Assembly: GCA_946615275.1 (NCBI GenBank)
Contig: CAMOHV010000053.1
Span: 1 to 7,150, forward strand
Source of the DNA: an uncultured Verrucomicrobiota bacterium
Lineage (GTDB): Bacteria > Verrucomicrobiota > Kiritimatiellia > RFP12 > UBA1067
Length of the DNA: 7,150 bases
Direction of reading: 5' to 3'
In this document: positions 5,861 to 7,150 of the stretch, one piece after another
Position numbering within the stretch: position 1 is the stretch's first letter
Layout of the letters: the number at the start of each line of letters is the position of its first letter
The notes under the pieces: model-generated
Database searches by the model: none
What the model was told of the DNA's origin: nothing
The model's input: the letters and a program-made list of their open reading frames with translations, nothing else
Program-made: the position numbers and the translations under genes

Positions 5861-7150
5861 CTATTTGCCCTCGGTCTGGTTCGGCAGACGGTCGTGGAAC
5901 CGGAACGAATAGAGGTCGGCGTCGAACATCTCGAACTCCGCCACCACGGGCCGGCCGGCGAAATCAGAGGCACTGCCGCCGTCGGCGAAGTCGACCGGCC
6001 TGTCCACCTTGTCGCCGAACAGCTCAACGCTTCGGATGCTCTTCCCCGCCTCGTCGCGCAGCGTCACGAACATGCGCCCGCGGGCAGACGTGGAGAAGTT
6101 CACCAGCATCTCGCCGCCCGCGAACACGAGCGGCTTCGTCACCACCTTCTGCCCGGCGTAGGAGGCATGACGCGAGATGAACCCGTCCTGGCGAAGCCGG
6201 TAGCGGTAGAGGGTCTCGGCGAGCCCGCTCCAGTGGCGGTCGTAGGCGAACAGCGAGATCTCGTCGTCGCCGCCTACCGGCGAGGGCGTCTTTATGAGGC
6301 GATACGCCGGGTAGGCGTCTCCATAGACCCAGTTGTCGGGGTTCTCCGGCCCGGGCCGCATGAAGGCCTCGTCCTCGCGGAAGAAGCGCTGTCCGTCGCG
6401 CGAGAAGATGAAGACGCAGTCCGTCACCGCGAGCCCGTATCGCCGATGGCCGCCGTGCGCCTTGTCCATGCGCCATCTGCGCTTCTCCGGCGATGGCAGG
6501 CGATCGAAGTTGGGCGTCCATTCCCTGCGCTCCATGTAGCGCGTGGGAAAGCCTACGTAGATCGACGGTTCGCGGAAATACGGCTGTATCAGGTTCGTGT
6601 AGAGCGGATAGTCCTCTGCACTCTCGCCGAAGTCGATGAGCTTCGGCGTCGCCCAGTTCTTGAAGTCCTTCGAGACGCTGTGGCGGACGTCGCGGATGTC
6701 GTTGTTGTCCCATTTGCCGCGCCATCGCGCGGGATCGTTGTCCTTGGCGTTGTGGAATCCGCGGAAATAGAGATGGTACTCGCCGCGCAACTTGTCCCAG
6801 ATGGCGACATTGAGCGAGTCGAACGCGCCGCCCACCTCGATCTTCCAGCCTTTGCGGAAGTGGATGCCGTCCGAAGAGAGGAAGCACCAGAGGTCGCGTT
6901 TGTGCGCACCTATCCCCTTGTAGAGTTCGTCGGGTGGGCAGGACGGGTTCTCGTCCTTGAGCACCATGAAGTTGTCCCAGGCGCACCCGAACGAACTCTT
7001 GTCCAGGATGCAGTTGTTGTCCTTCGAGCCGCGGAATTCCACGATGCCGAGGCTGGGCTTGGCCCATGTGAAACCGCCGTCTCGGCTTTCGGCGTAGCAG
7101 ATGCGCACGCCGTCGGCGGAGAAGCGCGTCTTCACGTCCTTCCAGCCGCA
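5861..7150 (-). CDS. Beta-propeller glycosidase/sialidase-like protein, 5' end outside window
   Basis: The reading frame is open to the right edge (GWKD precedes the GTG at 7135), so the N-terminus is missing; the GTG is an internal Val codon, not the start. The visible 429 residues show repeated blade-turn motifs of the Asp-box type. Counting from the GTG, these are SRDGGFTW at 17-24 (a perfect S-x-D-x-G-x-T-W), SSDGIHF at 87-93, SKDFKNW at 155-161 and SRDGQRF at 245-251. Other family-like segments are SKDNN (37-41), DENPSCPPDELYKGIG (61-76), AFDSLNVAIWD (104-114), DYPLYTNLIQPY (175-186) and VGFPTRY (194-200). The C-terminal 100 residues look like a beta-sandwich ending in DADLYSFRF (405-413). 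This matches a PVC-group protein type usually annotated as hypothetical, GH32-like or sialidase-like. The catalytic residues are not established and no activity should be assumed. It is the first visible gene of an operon with the symporter. Confidence 0.7.
   Translation of the reverse strand, partial: CGWKDVKTRFSADGVRICYAESRDGGFTWAKPSLGIVEFRGSKDNNCILDKSSFGCAWDNFMVLKDENPSCPPDELYKGIGAHKRDLWCFLSSDGIHFRKGWKIEVGGAFDSLNVAIWDKLRGEYHLYFRGFHNAKDNDPARWRGKWDNNDIRDVRHSVSKDFKNWATPKLIDFGESAEDYPLYTNLIQPYFREPSIYVGFPTRYMERREWTPNFDRLPSPEKRRWRMDKAHGGHRRYGLAVTDCVFIFSRDGQRFFREDEAFMRPGPENPDNWVYGDAYPAYRLIKTPSPVGGDDEISLFAYDRHWSGLAETLYRYRLRQDGFISRHASYAGQKVVTKPLVFAGGEMLVNFSTSARGRMFVTLRDEAGKSIRSVELFGDKVDRPVDFADGGSASDFAGRPVVAEFEMFDADLYSFRFHDRLPNQTEGK
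5868..5872 (-). promoter_or_regulatory. Ribosome binding site of the symporter inside the upstream gene
   Basis: GAGGG on the minus strand lies 9 nt before the symporter ATG and within the last codons of the propeller gene. The upstream TAG (5861-5863) is 2 nt from that ATG, an arrangement typical of translational coupling. It supports the chosen start and co-transcription of the two genes. Confidence 0.7.

Noticed and set aside
7133..7135. GTG as the start codon of the propeller protein
   Set aside because: The frame continues upstream with family-like residues (GWKD) to the window edge and no ribosome site precedes the GTG, so the gene is treated as 5'-partial.

Overview
The window reads as a piece of a high-GC bacterial chromosome. 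It most likely comes from the PVC group (Planctomycetota/Verrucomicrobiota/Kiritimatiellota/Lentisphaerota). This is an inference: the propeller protein at the right end belongs to a type I know mainly from that group, and it sits next to a sodium:solute symporter. The intergenic DNA also carries short 7- and 8-bp tandem repeats. No rRNA or other taxonomic marker is present, so the placement is tentative.

Layout: (1) 1-1171, plus strand: a linalool dehydratase/isomerase-like (Ldi-fold) protein whose true N-terminus is unclear, because the visible 5' end lies in a 7-bp tandem repeat and may continue left of the window. (2) 1172-1208: a 37-bp convergent gap carrying a hairpin that also covers the gyrA stop codon. 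(3) 1209-3770, minus strand: a complete gyrA (DNA gyrase subunit A, 853 aa) with catalytic Tyr, GyrA box and an excellent extended -10 promoter. (4) 3813-4385: a gene-free repeat island of about 570 bp. Its AT-rich half has a (GTTGAAAG)n array and a long nested inverted repeat; its GC-rich half has hairpins. Inverted 23-bp copies of the GTTGAAAG motif bound it. (5) 4386-5858, minus strand: a sodium:solute symporter. (6) 5861-7150, minus strand: the 3' part of a beta-propeller glycosidase/sialidase-like protein, open at the window edge.

The propeller gene and the symporter form a tightly spaced minus-strand pair (stop and start are 2 nt apart). This fits a unit that releases or modifies a glycan component and takes it up with Na+; the substrate cannot be read from the sequence. 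gyrA lies downstream on the same strand but has its own promoter after a long gap, so it is probably transcribed separately. The Ldi-like gene converges on gyrA and has no evident functional link to it.

No CRISPR array, tRNA, rRNA, transposase or phage gene was seen. The least explained parts are the repeat island upstream of gyrA, the inverted repeat around the gyrA promoter, and the presence of an Ldi-like enzyme with conserved active-site residues in this setting.
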